The notes under the pieces are model-generated. The model was given only the letters and a program-made list of their open reading frames with translations. It had not been told where the DNA came from and made no database searches. The position numbers were made by a program, and so were the translations under genes. Positions 23,250-33,635 of a stretch of 64,000 bases of DNA are shown one piece after another. The stretch lies in the NCBI RefSeq assembly GCF_023091745.1, contig NC_068935.1:18769775-18833774 (forward strand), given 5' to 3'. The stretch comes from Budorcas taxicolor. Its lineage: Eukaryota; Chordata; Mammalia; Artiodactyla; Bovidae. How positions within the stretch are numbered: the first letter of the stretch is position 1; the number at the start of each line of letters is the position of its first letter.

Positions 23250-24149
23250 GTGACTAAGATGAGCAAAAAAGATGTCCTTTTCATTATAGGGGACTGGAAT
23301 GCAAAAGTAGGGAGTCAAGAAACACCTGGAGTAACAGGCAAATTTGGCCTTGGAATGTGGAATGAAGCAGGGCAAAGACTAATAGAGTTTTGCCAAGAAA
23401 ATGCACTGGTCATAGAAAACACCCTCTTCCAACAACACAAGAGAAGACTCTACACATGGACATCACCAGATGGTCAACACCTAAATCAGATTGATGATAT
23501 TCTTTGCAGCCAAAGATGGAGAAGCTCTATAGAGTCAACAAAAACAAGACCAGGAGCTGACTGTGGCTCAAATCATGAACTCCTTATTACCAAATTCAGA
23601 CCTAAATTGAAGAAAATAGGGAAAACTGCTAGACCATCCAGGTATGATCTAAATCAAACCCCTTGTGATCAAACAGTGGAAGTGAGAAATAGATTTAAGG
23701 GCCTAGATCTGATAAATAGAGTGCCTGATGAACTATGGATGGAGGTTCCTGACATTGTACAGGAGACAGGGATCAAGACCATCCCCATGGAAAAGAAATG
23801 CAAAAAAGCAAAATGGCTGTCTGGGGAGGCCTTACAAATAGCTGTGAAGAGAAGAGAGGTGAAAAGCAAAGGAGAAATGGAAACATATAAGCATCTGAAT
23901 GCAGAGTACCAGAGAATAGCAAGAAGAGATAAGAAAGCCTTCTTCAGCGATCAATGCAAAGAAATAGAGGAAAAGAGCCGAATAGGAAAGACAAGAGATC
24001 TCTTCAAGAAAATTAGAGACACCAAGGGAACATTTCATGCAAAGATGGGCTCGATAAAGGACAGAAATGCTATGGACCTAACAGAAGCAGAAGATATTAA
24101 GAAGAGTTGGCAAGAATACACAGAAGAACCATACAAAAAATCTTCATGA
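23250..24149 (+). pseudogene. BovB ORF remnant: C-terminal endonuclease and linker
   Basis: This 299-codon block begins in flanking DNA. It then gives the second half of the APE-type endonuclease: FIIGDWNAKVG at about residues 11-21, TWTSPDGQH at about 69-77 and QIDDILCSQRW at about 80-90. The conserved SDH catalytic motif reads SNH (Asn at residue 108, codon AAT at 23571-23573). The active-site Asp is therefore lost, independent of the truncation. A basic linker follows. The frame ends near 24140, where about two bases are missing from an A-rich run. Confidence 0.9.
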
Positions 24150-24168
24150 CCTGGATAATCACGAAGGT

Positions 24169-24954
24169 GTGATCATTCATCTACAGTCAGACATCCTGGA
24201 ATGTGAAGTCAAGTGGGACTTAGGAAGCATGACTACAAACAAAGCTAGTGAAGATGATGGAATTCCAGTTGAGCTATTTCAAATCCTGAAAGATGATGCT
24301 GTGAAAGTGCTAAACTCAATATGCCAGCAAATTTGGAAAACTCAGCAGTGGCCACAGGATATGAAAAGGTCCATTTTCATTCCAATCCCAAAGAAAGGCA
24401 ATGCCAAAGAATGCTCAAACTACCACACAATTGCACTCATCTCACATGCTAGAAAAGTAATGCTCAAAATTCTCCAAGCCAGGCTTCAGCAATACATGAA
24501 CCGTGAACTCCCTGATGTTCAAGCTGGTTTTAGAAAAGGCAGAGGAACCAGAGATCAAATTGCCAACATCCGCTGGATCATCAAAAAAGCAAGAGAGGTC
24601 CAGAAAAACATCTATTTCTGCTTTATTGACTATGCCAAAGCCTTTGACTGTGTGGATCACAATAAACTGTGGAAAATTCTGAAAGAGATGGGAATACCAG
24701 ACCACCTGACTTGCTTCTTGAGAAATCTGTATGCAGGTCAGGAAGCAACAGTTAGAACTGGACATGGAACAACAGACTGGTTCCAAATAGGAAAAGCAGT
24801 ACATCAAGGCTGTATATTGTCACCCTGCTTATTTAACTTCTATGCAGAGTACATCATGAGAAACGCTGGACTGGAAGAAACACAAGCTGGAATCAAGATT
24901 GCCGGGAGAAATATCAATAACCTCAGATATGCAGATGACACCACCCTTTTTTGA
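24169..24954 (+). pseudogene. BovB ORF remnant: reverse transcriptase
   Basis: This 261-codon block covers nearly the whole RT palm. The motif FIDYAKAFD has its catalytic Asp at residue 154, a GCILSPCLFN block follows, and YADD is at 254-257. Right after YADDTTL a deletion of about 34 bases removes the start of the next segment and shifts the frame. The catalytic residues themselves look intact. The family function is target-primed cDNA synthesis; this copy cannot make the complete enzyme. Confidence 0.9.
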
Positions 24955-25667
24955 TGAAAGTGAAAGTGGAGAGTGAAAAGGTTGACTTAAAGCTCAACAT
25001 TCAGAAAATGAAGATCATGGCATCCGGTCCCATCACTTCATGGGAAATAGATGGGGAAACAGTAGAAACAGTGTCAGACTTTATTTTGGGGGGCTCCAAA
25101 ATCACTGCAGATAATGACTGCAGCCATGAAATTAAAATACGCTTACTCCTTGGAAGAAAATTTATGAGCAACCTAGATAGTATATTCAAAAGCAGAGACA
25201 TTACTTTGCCCACTAAGCTCTGCCTAGTCAAGGCTATGGTTTTTCCAGTGGTCATGTATGGATGTGAAAGTTGGACTGTGAAGAAGGCTGAGTGCCGAAG
25301 TATTGATGCTTTTGAGCTGTGGTGTTGGAGAAGACTCTTGAGAGTCCCTTGGACTGCAAGGAGATCCAACCAGTCCATTCTGAAGGAGATCAGCCTTGGG
25401 ATTTCTTTGGAAGGAATGATGCTGAAGCTGAAACTCCAGTACTTTGGCCACCTCATGCAAAGAGTTGACTCATTGGAAAAGACTCTGATGCTGGGAGGGA
25501 TTGGGGGCAGGAGGGGAAGGGGACGGCAGAGGATGAGATGGCTGGATGGCATCATAGACTCGATGGACGTGAGTCCGTGTGAACTCTGGGAGTTGGTGAT
25601 GTACAGGGAGGCCTGGCGTGCTGCGATTCATGGGGTCGCAAAGAGTCGGACACAACTGAGCAAGTGA
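24951..25667 (+). pseudogene. BovB ORF remnant: C-terminal domain
   Basis: This 238-codon block is open from just after the RT active site to close to the end of the polyprotein. It includes the ITSWEIDGETVETVSDF, MYGCESWTVKKAE and RVPWTARRSNQSILKE blocks and the terminal EAWRAAIHGVAKS motif. It overlaps the RT block by four bases in another frame because of the upstream deletion. Confidence 0.9.
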
Positions 25668-25703
25668 ACTGAACTGAACTGAACTGAACTGAAGATGAGC
25701 AAA

Positions 25704-26644
25704 GATCCCAGCAGAATTATTTTGGAAATCAAAAGTGTGTGATACATGGAACTTTGTGCAGCACAGCTTCTGAGATTTGGAGGGTGCTTCTGTTTGCAGT
25801 GTAATCTGCCCAATTCTGACTGATACCACCAGTAAAAACAATTTTGTTTCCTAGAAGTAAACAGAGCAGCTTATAGATCCTGGAAACAGAGTTAATAGAA
25901 GTCATTATTTTTGGTTCCGTGTGTTCTTTTTAGCTAAGCTGTCATTTTCCATTTATGCCTTTCAGGTACTGTATCAAACAAAAATTACCCAAGGAATTTT
26001 TTGATTTGTGCTTTGAGTTATACCTGAATAGTATTTTATAGAAATGATTTTCCTTTTAACTGACTTTAAGAGAATTGTGGGAGAAGTTTACATCATTCTC
26101 TTCCCAAAGAAGCACATCTCCAGATTTATCATAAAGCCAGTGAAAAAGCACGATTTTGTTTCTAGGGAATTTCAGGAACATATGTATTTTAAACTCATCA
26201 CACCATGCAGAATTGTAGTAAATATATAAAAGATGAAAGGGAGTGTATTTCTTGATTCAAAATTATAGCATGCCCACAATCACCATGAGTGAGTCAAATG
26301 GGTAGAACATAAAATACATTCCCTTCTGGTTGAGGATTCTTCACGTAGTTTAATTACATTTTCAAGCAGTCTCACAAAGGTATGTAAACTTTGTTCACTA
26401 GGGACGTCATAAAAACAAACTGAAGATCTAGTGTGTCCAAGTGTTACACTGTGTATAGAAAAATGCAATCTGGTGGAATAAAAATTGCCTCTCTAGTAGC
26501 TTTGTTGGTATAAAGCATTTAATCACTTTAAATTGTCTTTGCTTAAATAGCTCACGATAGGATCTCAAGGTACCCACAGTTCTTTAGAACTGCCATGAAC
26601 TGCTCACAGTATTTGTGTTTATTACAAAGCTAGGGAGAAGAAAG
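25704..26644. other. Unique sequence
   Basis: I see no gene or recognisable repeat. Confidence 0.5.
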
Positions 26645-26737
26645 TCAAGTCGGTCAGTTGTGTCCAACTCTTTGGGACCCCATGGACTGTAGCCTACGAG
26701 GTTCCTCTATCCATGGAATTTTCCAGGGAAGAATAGA
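26645..26737 (-). mobile_element. Bov-tA SINE fragment
   Basis: Only the body and 3' end are present; the tRNA-like head is missing. Confidence 0.8.
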
Positions 26738-26796
26738 GTGATCCACTATTATTCTTCAGTAGAACCCACAGAAGTGACTGTTTCATTGTCTTTGGT

Positions 26797-26933
26797 GCTC
26801 TGCGTGTTAAGTCACTTCAGTCATGTCCAACTCTTTGTGACCCTATGGACTGTAGCCCACCAGGATCCTCTGTCCACAGAATTCTCCAGGCAAAAATACT
26901 GGAGTGGGTTGCCATCCCCTTCTCCAGGAGATC
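26797..26933 (-). mobile_element. Bov-tA SINE, head missing
   Basis: A truncated copy that stops at CTTCTCCAGGAGATC, before the tRNA-like head. It lies about 60 bases from the previous fragment but overlaps it in SINE coordinates, so the two are separate insertions. Confidence 0.82.
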
Positions 26934-26939
26934 TTTGCA

Positions 26940-27105
26940 TGGTTTTAGAATCAAGCATTTCTGAGTTTAAGTCCCAACAAGTCGTATAACATTTCTGAGT
27001 CTGTTTCCTTTTATGTAAAAAGAAGATGATAATATTGCTTCTATGGAGGTATGAGGAGGGCCTGGCACAATGCCTTACATAATGCCTATTAGTTCTTTCC
27101 ATCCC
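26940..27105 (+). mobile_element. MIR SINE fragment
   Basis: Sense MIR blocks are visible: TCTGAGTCTGTTTCCTTTTA, then AAGATGATAATATTGCTTC, then GGCCTGGCACAATGCCTTAC. Confidence 0.75.
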
Positions 27106-28035
27106 TACTTTTCCTCCCTGCCCCCATTCCTTAGGCCGAATGTGAGAGCTATTCCACACTAAGTAAAGTCCTTTATTAGCTACTTAAGATTTAGTTCCCT
27201 GTCTGTAGAAGAGAGTGGGGATAAAAGCAGGAAGAATACACCAGTAATTAGTCCAATTTCCCACCTTCTGCTTATAGGCAGGGAGTGAGTTGGGGAATAG
27301 AATGCCAACATGCCTTCAAGTGGAATAGTCAAGAGACATGCCAAAATGGAAGTCGCTCTGTCCTCACACACAGGTGCATCAGCACTGGGTATTGTCCTGG
27401 TGCCGGGAGAACATCATAAATTATTCGATGCAGGTTGGGGCCTAACATCCTTTTCTCCAGCTTCATGGCACATGGACTAGAAAACAAGACACAAGCCAGA
27501 GTAGAATCATGAGAAGCCACCTGGATATCCTCACATCCGAATTCCCTGTTCTTCCAGTTCTCAAGGAAAGAAAGTTTGTTTCTCTTTAGGAAATGATGCT
27601 GACAACTCAGCATCAGTTATAACCCAGGGAATAAGAGCAGGAAACAGAGGATCTAGAGAGCAAAGATGGCAAAATGCTGACCCAAGGGCTGACGAGAGCC
27701 TGCACACATGTTTTGCTTGGACTGAACAGGGATTTTTTTCTTTTTTTCAAAATTTGAATTGGTTCCAAACAATCTTTAGGGTTTATTATTAGGATATTTC
27801 ACATAAAACCTTGATCTCAACTTCCTCTTCAAAAATTAGTATTGCTGGCAACCATGGGTTGATATCTCTGCCTAGTTACATGCTCTGAAACAGGGGAGTG
27901 GCTGCTACTTTCACATAGCATATGTGCTCATCAACTGCTACAGTCTCTAACTATCTCTATTGTGTCCCTTTTGTTACCTTCAGGCCTGCTTTATCCATTC
28001 AGATTACTTTTCTAGTCTCTAGAGCCGTTTGGGTT
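27106..28035. other. Unique sequence
   Basis: Nothing is recognised. Opposing short frames at 27180-27613 match no family I know. Confidence 0.5.
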
Positions 28036-28175
28036 TTTTAAACTTTATCTACTTATTTTTGGCTGCTTTGGGTCTTTATTGTTGCATGGGTTTTCTTTAG
28101 TTGCAGTGAGTGGGGGCTACTCTTCTTTGCAGTCTGCAGGCTTCTCATTGCAGTGGCTTCTGTCTTGTGGAGCAC

Positions 28176-28603
28176 TGCTGGCGACAGAATGAAACACCAA
28201 CACTGCAGAGTGGTTTGAATCTTTTTACTTTAACTCCTTGCTTCTTACAGCTGCTTTATTTTATATCCCTTGCACAACAATCTACAGGGCAAGTTGCCAA
28301 GCACTATGATTTAGCGACTATACAGTGCACAGGCGCGGGGCGAGATAACCTTTACCTTAACTTATTTACTGCAGCTAAGACTTTGTTTTGAGAACTTCCT
28401 TATCAACTTAGAATCCGTTTTGTCCCTGGGTCTGTTCCTTTTGAGGAATCAGAGAAACATTCTTGTGTGCAAGAAATGTTCTTTTTCCACGGGAACAAAC
28501 AGAGGATTCCTGGCTGAACATCTCGTTTGCAAGAATGTTCAGCCGTGGTTGAGAGTCTCGTTTGCAAGCACTCCTCAACCTTCCTTATACCTTGTTCCCT
28601 ACA
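28176..28603 (-). mobile_element. Solo LTR, class II-like, 428 bp, 6-bp TSD
   Basis: Begins TG and ends CA with the direct repeat GAGCAC at 28170-28175 and 28604-28609; a 6-bp TSD is typical of betaretrovirus-like (class II) elements. The minus strand gives a TATA-like GGGATATAAAATAAAGC about 90 bases from the 3' end, so I infer minus orientation. TCTCGTTTGCAAG occurs twice, at 28521-28533 and 28556-28568, possibly U3 enhancer-like repeats. No internal viral genes are present, as expected after LTR-LTR recombination. Confidence 0.82.
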
Positions 28604-28730
28604 GAGCACAGGCTCTAGGGCACGTGGGCTTCAGTATTTGTGGCACATGGGCTTAGTCGCTCTACAGCATGTGGCCTCTTCCCAGACCAGGGATCAAACC
28701 TGTGTCTCCTGCATTGGCAGGCGGATTCTT

Positions 28731-29185
28731 TGTTAGGACCAAACAGGTGCCATGACAGACTTCAGGGGGCCAAGGTAGGCCTAAGTCTCCTTTACAGAGG
28801 GGCTGAGTTATTGCCAAGGAGGAGCTGAGATCATCCTCTGCAGGCGCCAGGACTCGACCAATCAGTATACTCCCTGTAGCCTGGTTCAAGTTTATCAGGA
28901 CAGGGACGAAAACCTCCCCCAAGAAAGCCCGCCGCATGCAAAAATCTAGCCAATTAGCAGATGCTAAGGAACCCTTGCAACCAATCCGCCCCTGTCAACT
29001 CCCTGTCTTTGTTTTAACCCTATAAATACTCCTGTAATTCAGGGCTCGGGGCCCTTGTTCCAATCCATTGCATTGGATGAAACTTGGGTCCTGGCTCGAG
29101 CTAGAAATATATTCCCTTTTTGTGTTTGCATTGCTGTGGATGCCTTGTTCTCTCAGTTCTGGGGATTGGGACCTCGGGCATAACA
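28731..29185 (+). mobile_element. Solo LTR, class I-like, 455 bp, 5-bp TSD
   Basis: The ends are TGTTA and TAACA, a perfect short inverted repeat. The TSD is TTCTT at 28726-28730 and 29186-29190. A sixth base, A, also matches if the LTR is read as ending one base earlier. On the plus strand a CCAAT-type CAACCAATCCGCC is followed by a TATA box, CCCTATAAATACTCC near 29020, which sets the orientation. The structure fits a gammaretrovirus-like (class I) LTR. No canonical AATAAA follows the TATA box. No viral genes are present. Confidence 0.78.
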
Positions 29186-30029
29186 TTCTTAACCAATGGG
29201 CCATGAGGAAAGACCAACAGTCATTCGAACTTGAACCATGGTGTACAGTGATAACTGTTTAACAAGTGACTCTCTAGGGAGAAAAACTGACAATTTCCTA
29301 TTTCTGTTATATGAATATCCCCAATATGGTTGATTTCAAACTACCAATGTGTTGTCATTTAACACAGAGTGGTTAAACACAATTGCCCCTCCCAAGCTGA
29401 TGGGAGCTGGCATCAGAACACCACTGGCTTGAACCCACTCAAAGAAACTTCAGCAAAATTAGTGGGATGACCAGGGTGTGAGCTAGGAATTCTTATTCAC
29501 AGGCTAAGAGTCAGAAATCAACCAGAAAAAGTCAGATTCAACACCTGACATGGAACCCATCATTAAGTCAACACTACTTCTTTGTTCCCTACCTCTTTGT
29601 AAAAATCCCACAGGTAAATTATCCAGTTTGGGAGCATGGGTGATATGCAAGGGAGGTGTAGACTGTGAAGGGTTGGCACTAGCTTGATGAGGTCAGATGA
29701 CAAAATACAGGCCCCCCCTGACAGTGCCACTGAGTCGTCCTTTTCAGCCGAATATTACACTGCTTTTCTCCTTATGAGAAGGAGACTAAGGGAGGGGACC
29801 AGGGAGGGCAGTGAGCTACCCATTTAGAAGCCAAGTTGGCAGTGAAATGGAAATAGGCTGTGAACTACATCCAGAAACCTCTTCTCACACCAGAACTGGA
29901 GGGCTGCTGACCTCAAATGCAGAGGGCAAAGACCACAAGTAGGGACATCTTCTCACACCCCATGCTGGAAAATGACTGAGTGTGCATAGAACAGTACTCT
30001 AGAAGGTGAAAACTCTACACACCTTCGAG

Positions 30030-30155
30030 ACAACTTAATCCAAATCTGATTAACCTACACGTGGAGAAACTGAGGCCTGGGGGAGGAGGCAAAGAGTGGG
30101 TAGGTGGCTCAGCTGGGTCTGGAAGCCTGGTTTTCTGACAACCAGGCTCAGACCT
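30030..30155 (-). mobile_element. MIR SINE fragment
   Basis: Antisense MIR: GTGGAGAAACTGAGGCCTGG, then GTAGGTGGCTCAGCTGGGT, then ACAACCAGGCTCAGACC. Confidence 0.65.
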
Positions 30156-30529
30156 TTTTTTTTCTACCAAACACTGTCTCTCAAGGAGGTAAAAAGTGAA
30201 AGATTCAGTCCACAAATGGGTGGTGTTGCCAAACCAGCAACATGAATAATATTTTTTGACTGAATCAACTGTCTGTTTAAGCATCATGTAGACACAGTCA
30301 AACACTCATCTCCGGTTTTCCCTGTGTTTGGATGGTTTTAAAACTTAGCAGAGAAGCTGCACGTCCAAGGAGTTTTGCCAAGAAAATCTGAAAATCTAAA
30401 CAGCCACTCTCACATTGGCCTTATAACTGAGTGTCCAAGTCTTTTTCTTTTTTTTTTTTTCTTTCCTTTTTCATATTAGAGAAAATATGTTCTTGCTACA
30501 AGAGAAGAAGCATCAGAACCTGGATGGAT

Positions 30530-30665
30530 CCTTGAACTGAGACCAGGATTGTGGGCTCCAGTCGTGATTTTGTTTTGGATGGGTCATATCCTGACCTTCC
30601 TGTGGACCTCAGTTTCCCCATCTGTTTCTTCAAGCTCTTTGATTGTAAAATCATATTCTGGGTGC
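30530..30665 (+). mobile_element. MIR SINE fragment
   Basis: Sense MIR core and tail: CTGACCTTCCTGTGGACCTC, then AGTTTCCCCATCTG. It is weakly preserved on either side. Confidence 0.5.
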
Positions 30666-31797
30666 CCAGTCACTCAGCCTGTTGGCCTCTTCCAACCAGT
30701 GTTTCTTGGCCACAGTGCATTCTAGAAGCCAAGTGCCAGAGATATGGCTGAGCCTCTGAAATTCTGCTTTTTGGTCTTATTCTCCACAGCAGCTAATTTA
30801 TACAGATAGGCCCCAAATGTCTGTACTCATGACAGACCTCTCACTGCCTTTGAACTTTCCTGGTAACCTCTCAGTCATAAAAGCTGCCTGTAATTGAAAA
30901 TAAAAATTTCCAAGAATCATATCTTTAAAAATAAAAAAGCCTAAACCCAAATGAACCTTTTACTAGATTATGGGCTCCAGTGCTTATTCCTCAGGGAGTC
31001 TTGTGAAATCAGAGACAAAAACTTGAGAACAATCAGACCAAGAGAAATGTCAAGCGAAGGTTTGGGTTTATTTAATTTTAGTGTTTTCAAATCCACCCTG
31101 AGTTGGGAGGGAGGGTGGAAAAAAACACAGAGAAACCCCCCCTCCCAGCTGCAAAGCCCATGTGCTCAGCCATGCTTTTCTGTCATTTAGATTTCGGCTT
31201 TCCCCAATATTAATGGAACTTAAGCCAAACAAGAGTTCCTTTTATTCTTTCTACCCCTCTGCTCTGTGCTTGCTAAGTCCTGTGCAAACTTGCCACAGAT
31301 CCTAAGCACATGGCTGTGAAATTATCAAGGCTGGACGAATGCCAGTACATTATTGGGGTCCTGAAATTAACTAAAACCTAGAAAGCCTGATTAATTGTGG
31401 CACAGCACAGCGAGGAGCATTTGGGGCGGGGGAAGGGAGCAGCAGGCCAGAGCACACACAGGGCCTCCGTCCTGCCCATTGATTTACATGACACATAAAG
31501 AAGAGCTCCTTCTGTGCACAGGGTTGTGTTGCTCTTACTACTTATTCATCCCTAACCAAAATGTCACTGAGTCCAGCAGGGAAAATGGTAGTCAGTGTGT
31601 CTTAGCTACCTATGGAATCAGCCAATCCCATAATGGTAGTGCTTGGGATTAATTTAATTTAATTTTGGCTTCAGGCCCCCCTTTGGAGAGTCATCTTGGA
31701 GAGCCAGCGCTACTGTGGTTTCTTGGGACACCTTACCACATAAGAGGAGGAATAGAGTGACTCTAGGGTAAATTGTTGGGGTCAAAAAAGATATTGG

Positions 31798-31999
31798 GGA
31801 TTTCTCTGGTGGTCCAGTGGCCCAGACTCCCCACTCACAACGTGGGGAGGGGCTGGTTCGATCCCTGGTCAGGGAACTAGATCCTTTATGCCACAACTAA
31901 GAGTTTCCATGGTGCAACTAGAGACCCCGCATGCCACAGCTAGGGATCCCTCATGTCACGACTAAGACCCAGTACAGCCAAATAAATATTAAAAATAAG
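31798..31999 (+). mobile_element. CHR-type SINE with 10-bp TSD
   Basis: The tRNA-like head (TTTCTCTGGTGGTCCAGTGG) and B-box-like GGTTCGATCCCTGG are clear. ACTAAGA-type repeats follow, and the end is AATAAATATTAAAAATA. AAGATATTGG at 31788-31797 and 32000-32009 brackets it. Confidence 0.88.
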
Positions 32000-32109
32000 A
32001 AGATATTGGTGTCCCCCACAGACCAGTACCTTCTCAGTTCCTATTCAAAACCATGCCAGACCAATCCACTGCAAAAAACACTCCTCATCTCCTGGGGTGG
32101 GGTCAGGGA

Positions 32110-32349
32110 TGAGTTAAAAGTTAGGCATTAGCAGATACAAACTACTATATATCAAATAGATAAACAACAATGTCCTACTGTATAGCATAGTGAACTATAT
32201 TCACTATCTTGTAATAAAGTACAAGGGGAAAGAATCTGATTATATATACATATGTAATAAATGTATATGTAACTGAATCACTTTGCTATACACCAGAAAC
32301 TAACACAGTATTGTAAATCAACTATATTACATAGAAAATAAAACTAAAA
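32110..32349 (+). mobile_element. L1 3' untranslated fragment, artiodactyl type
   Basis: It contains the CAACAATGTCCTACTGTATAG and GAATCACTTTGCTATACACC blocks common at the ends of ruminant L1 copies, and ends in an A-rich tail. The next L1 inserted just downstream of this tail. Confidence 0.75.
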
Positions 32350-32360
32350 AGACTCCTTGT

Positions 32361-33080
32361 CTAAGTGAGAATGTAAATTGATACAGCCACTACAGAGAAC
32401 AGTATGGAGATTACTTAAAAAACTAAGAATAAACTACCATATGACTCAGCAATCCCACTACTGGGCATATACCCTCAGAAAACCATAATTCAAAAAGCAC
32501 ATGTACTCCAATGTTCACTGCAGCACTATTTACAATAGCCAGAAGATGAAAGCAACCTAGATGTCCATCAATAGATCAAAGAAGTTATGGTGCATATACA
32601 CAATGGAATATTACTCAGCCGTAAAAAGAAATGAATTTGAGTCAGTTGTAGTGAGGTGGATGTACCTAGAGCCTGTTATACAGAGTGAATTCAGCAAGAG
32701 AAAAACAAATATATATTAACACACACATGTATATATGGAATCTGGAAAAATGGTACTGATGAACCTATCTGCAGGGAAAGAATGGAGATGCAGATGTAGA
32801 CACAGTGGAGAAAGGAGAGGGTGGGACGAATTGAGAAAGTATTATTGCCATACATACATCACCACGTCAAATAGATAGCTAGTGGGAAGCTGCTATATAT
32901 TAATAGCACAGGGAGCCCATCCTGGTGCTCTGTGACAACCTAGTGTGGGGGTGGGATAGGGGAGTGGGAGGGAGGTTCAAGAAGGAGGGGATATATATAT
33001 ATAGTTATGACTGACTCGTGTGGTAGTATGGCAGAAACCAACACAACACTGTAAAGCAGTTATCTTCCAGTTAAAAAAAG
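32361..33080 (+). mobile_element. L1-BT-like 3' end, 720 bp, 11-bp TSD
   Basis: It carries the end of ORF2 (block AATGGAATATTACTCAGCCG) and the 3' UTR, finishing in a short A-tail. AGACTCCTTGT at 32350-32360 and 33081-33091 brackets it, so both the 5' truncation and the 3' end are exact. Confidence 0.9.
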
Positions 33081-33091
33081 AGACTCCTTGT

Positions 33092-33635
33092 TTAAAAGCA
33101 TTAAGTACAATGTCTAAAGACTCCCGAAGTGTTTCCCAGTCAACACCCTTGAAGGCAGAGACAGTGGCAGCAAGGAGACTTCTCAAGCTTGGGAACAAGG
33201 CATGGCTATAAAACCCTCAGTTGTCAGCAGGTAGGGGGTTTCCACTTCTGCTCAGCTGTCTTAGAGCCCCGGCATGGGCATAGTTGTCTAATATGGAAGC
33301 TTCCAGAGTGCCAGACCCACTCTCACTGGTTTTCTTTGTCAGCTCCACATCCAGGCTGACTAAGCAGTATGCTCTATGTAGTTGTACCATTGTTATAGCA
33401 CTTCCTAGACGCTGGGTAAAGTGCAGCTATCTCAGGCTTCCCCAAGTGTCCCCTGCAGACTCCACTGCTTCTGTCCCTCCTCTGGGACCCTTGAGCATTC
33501 TCTTTGATCCATAGGTAAAGGATAAATGGCTGGCACAGCAGAAGGCCTTTAGTATCCTGTACCCATGGTCCTCCAACATCTTTTCTGGTTGGCTGTTGCC
33601 CAAGCTGGACCAGAAGGTAAGTAATTTGGAAATCA
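33092..33635. other. Unique sequence
   Basis: Nothing is recognised. The 172-codon minus-strand frame at 33374-33892 runs partly through BovB antisense sequence and is not a gene. Confidence 0.5.

Larger units (their letters stand above)
23268..25691 (+). mobile_element. BovB LINE, 2.4 kb, 12-bp TSD
   Basis: This is the best-preserved BovB in the window. It starts inside the endonuclease and runs through RT and C-terminal domain to the terminal TGAAC repeats. AAGATGAGCAAA at 23256-23267 and 25692-25703 brackets it. Its protein is spread over three open blocks that two small deletions break apart. Confidence 0.94.
28040..29214 (-). mobile_element. CHR-type SINE interrupted by two solo LTRs
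   Basis: Three pieces of one antisense artiodactyl CHR SINE lie at 28040-28175, 28604-28730 and 29186-29214. They read on in order: TTTTTGGCTGCTTTGGGTC, then GGCTCTAGGGCACGTGGGC and GCATTGGCAGGCGGATTC, then TTCTTAACCAATGGGCC. The gaps are filled by two different LTRs, each with its own TSD. Confidence 0.85.
29215..31787. other. Mostly unique sequence with MIR remnants
   Basis: Two MIR pieces are listed separately. A T-rich run sits at about 30450-30475. About 31190-31400 is free of recognised repeats and holds homeodomain-type ATTA/TAAT sites, so it could be tested as a conserved element. No gene is seen. Confidence 0.45.

Noticed and set aside
28176..29185. A single provirus with two LTRs
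   Set aside because: The two LTRs differ in sequence, orientation, termini and TSDs, and SINE sequence rather than viral genes lies between them.
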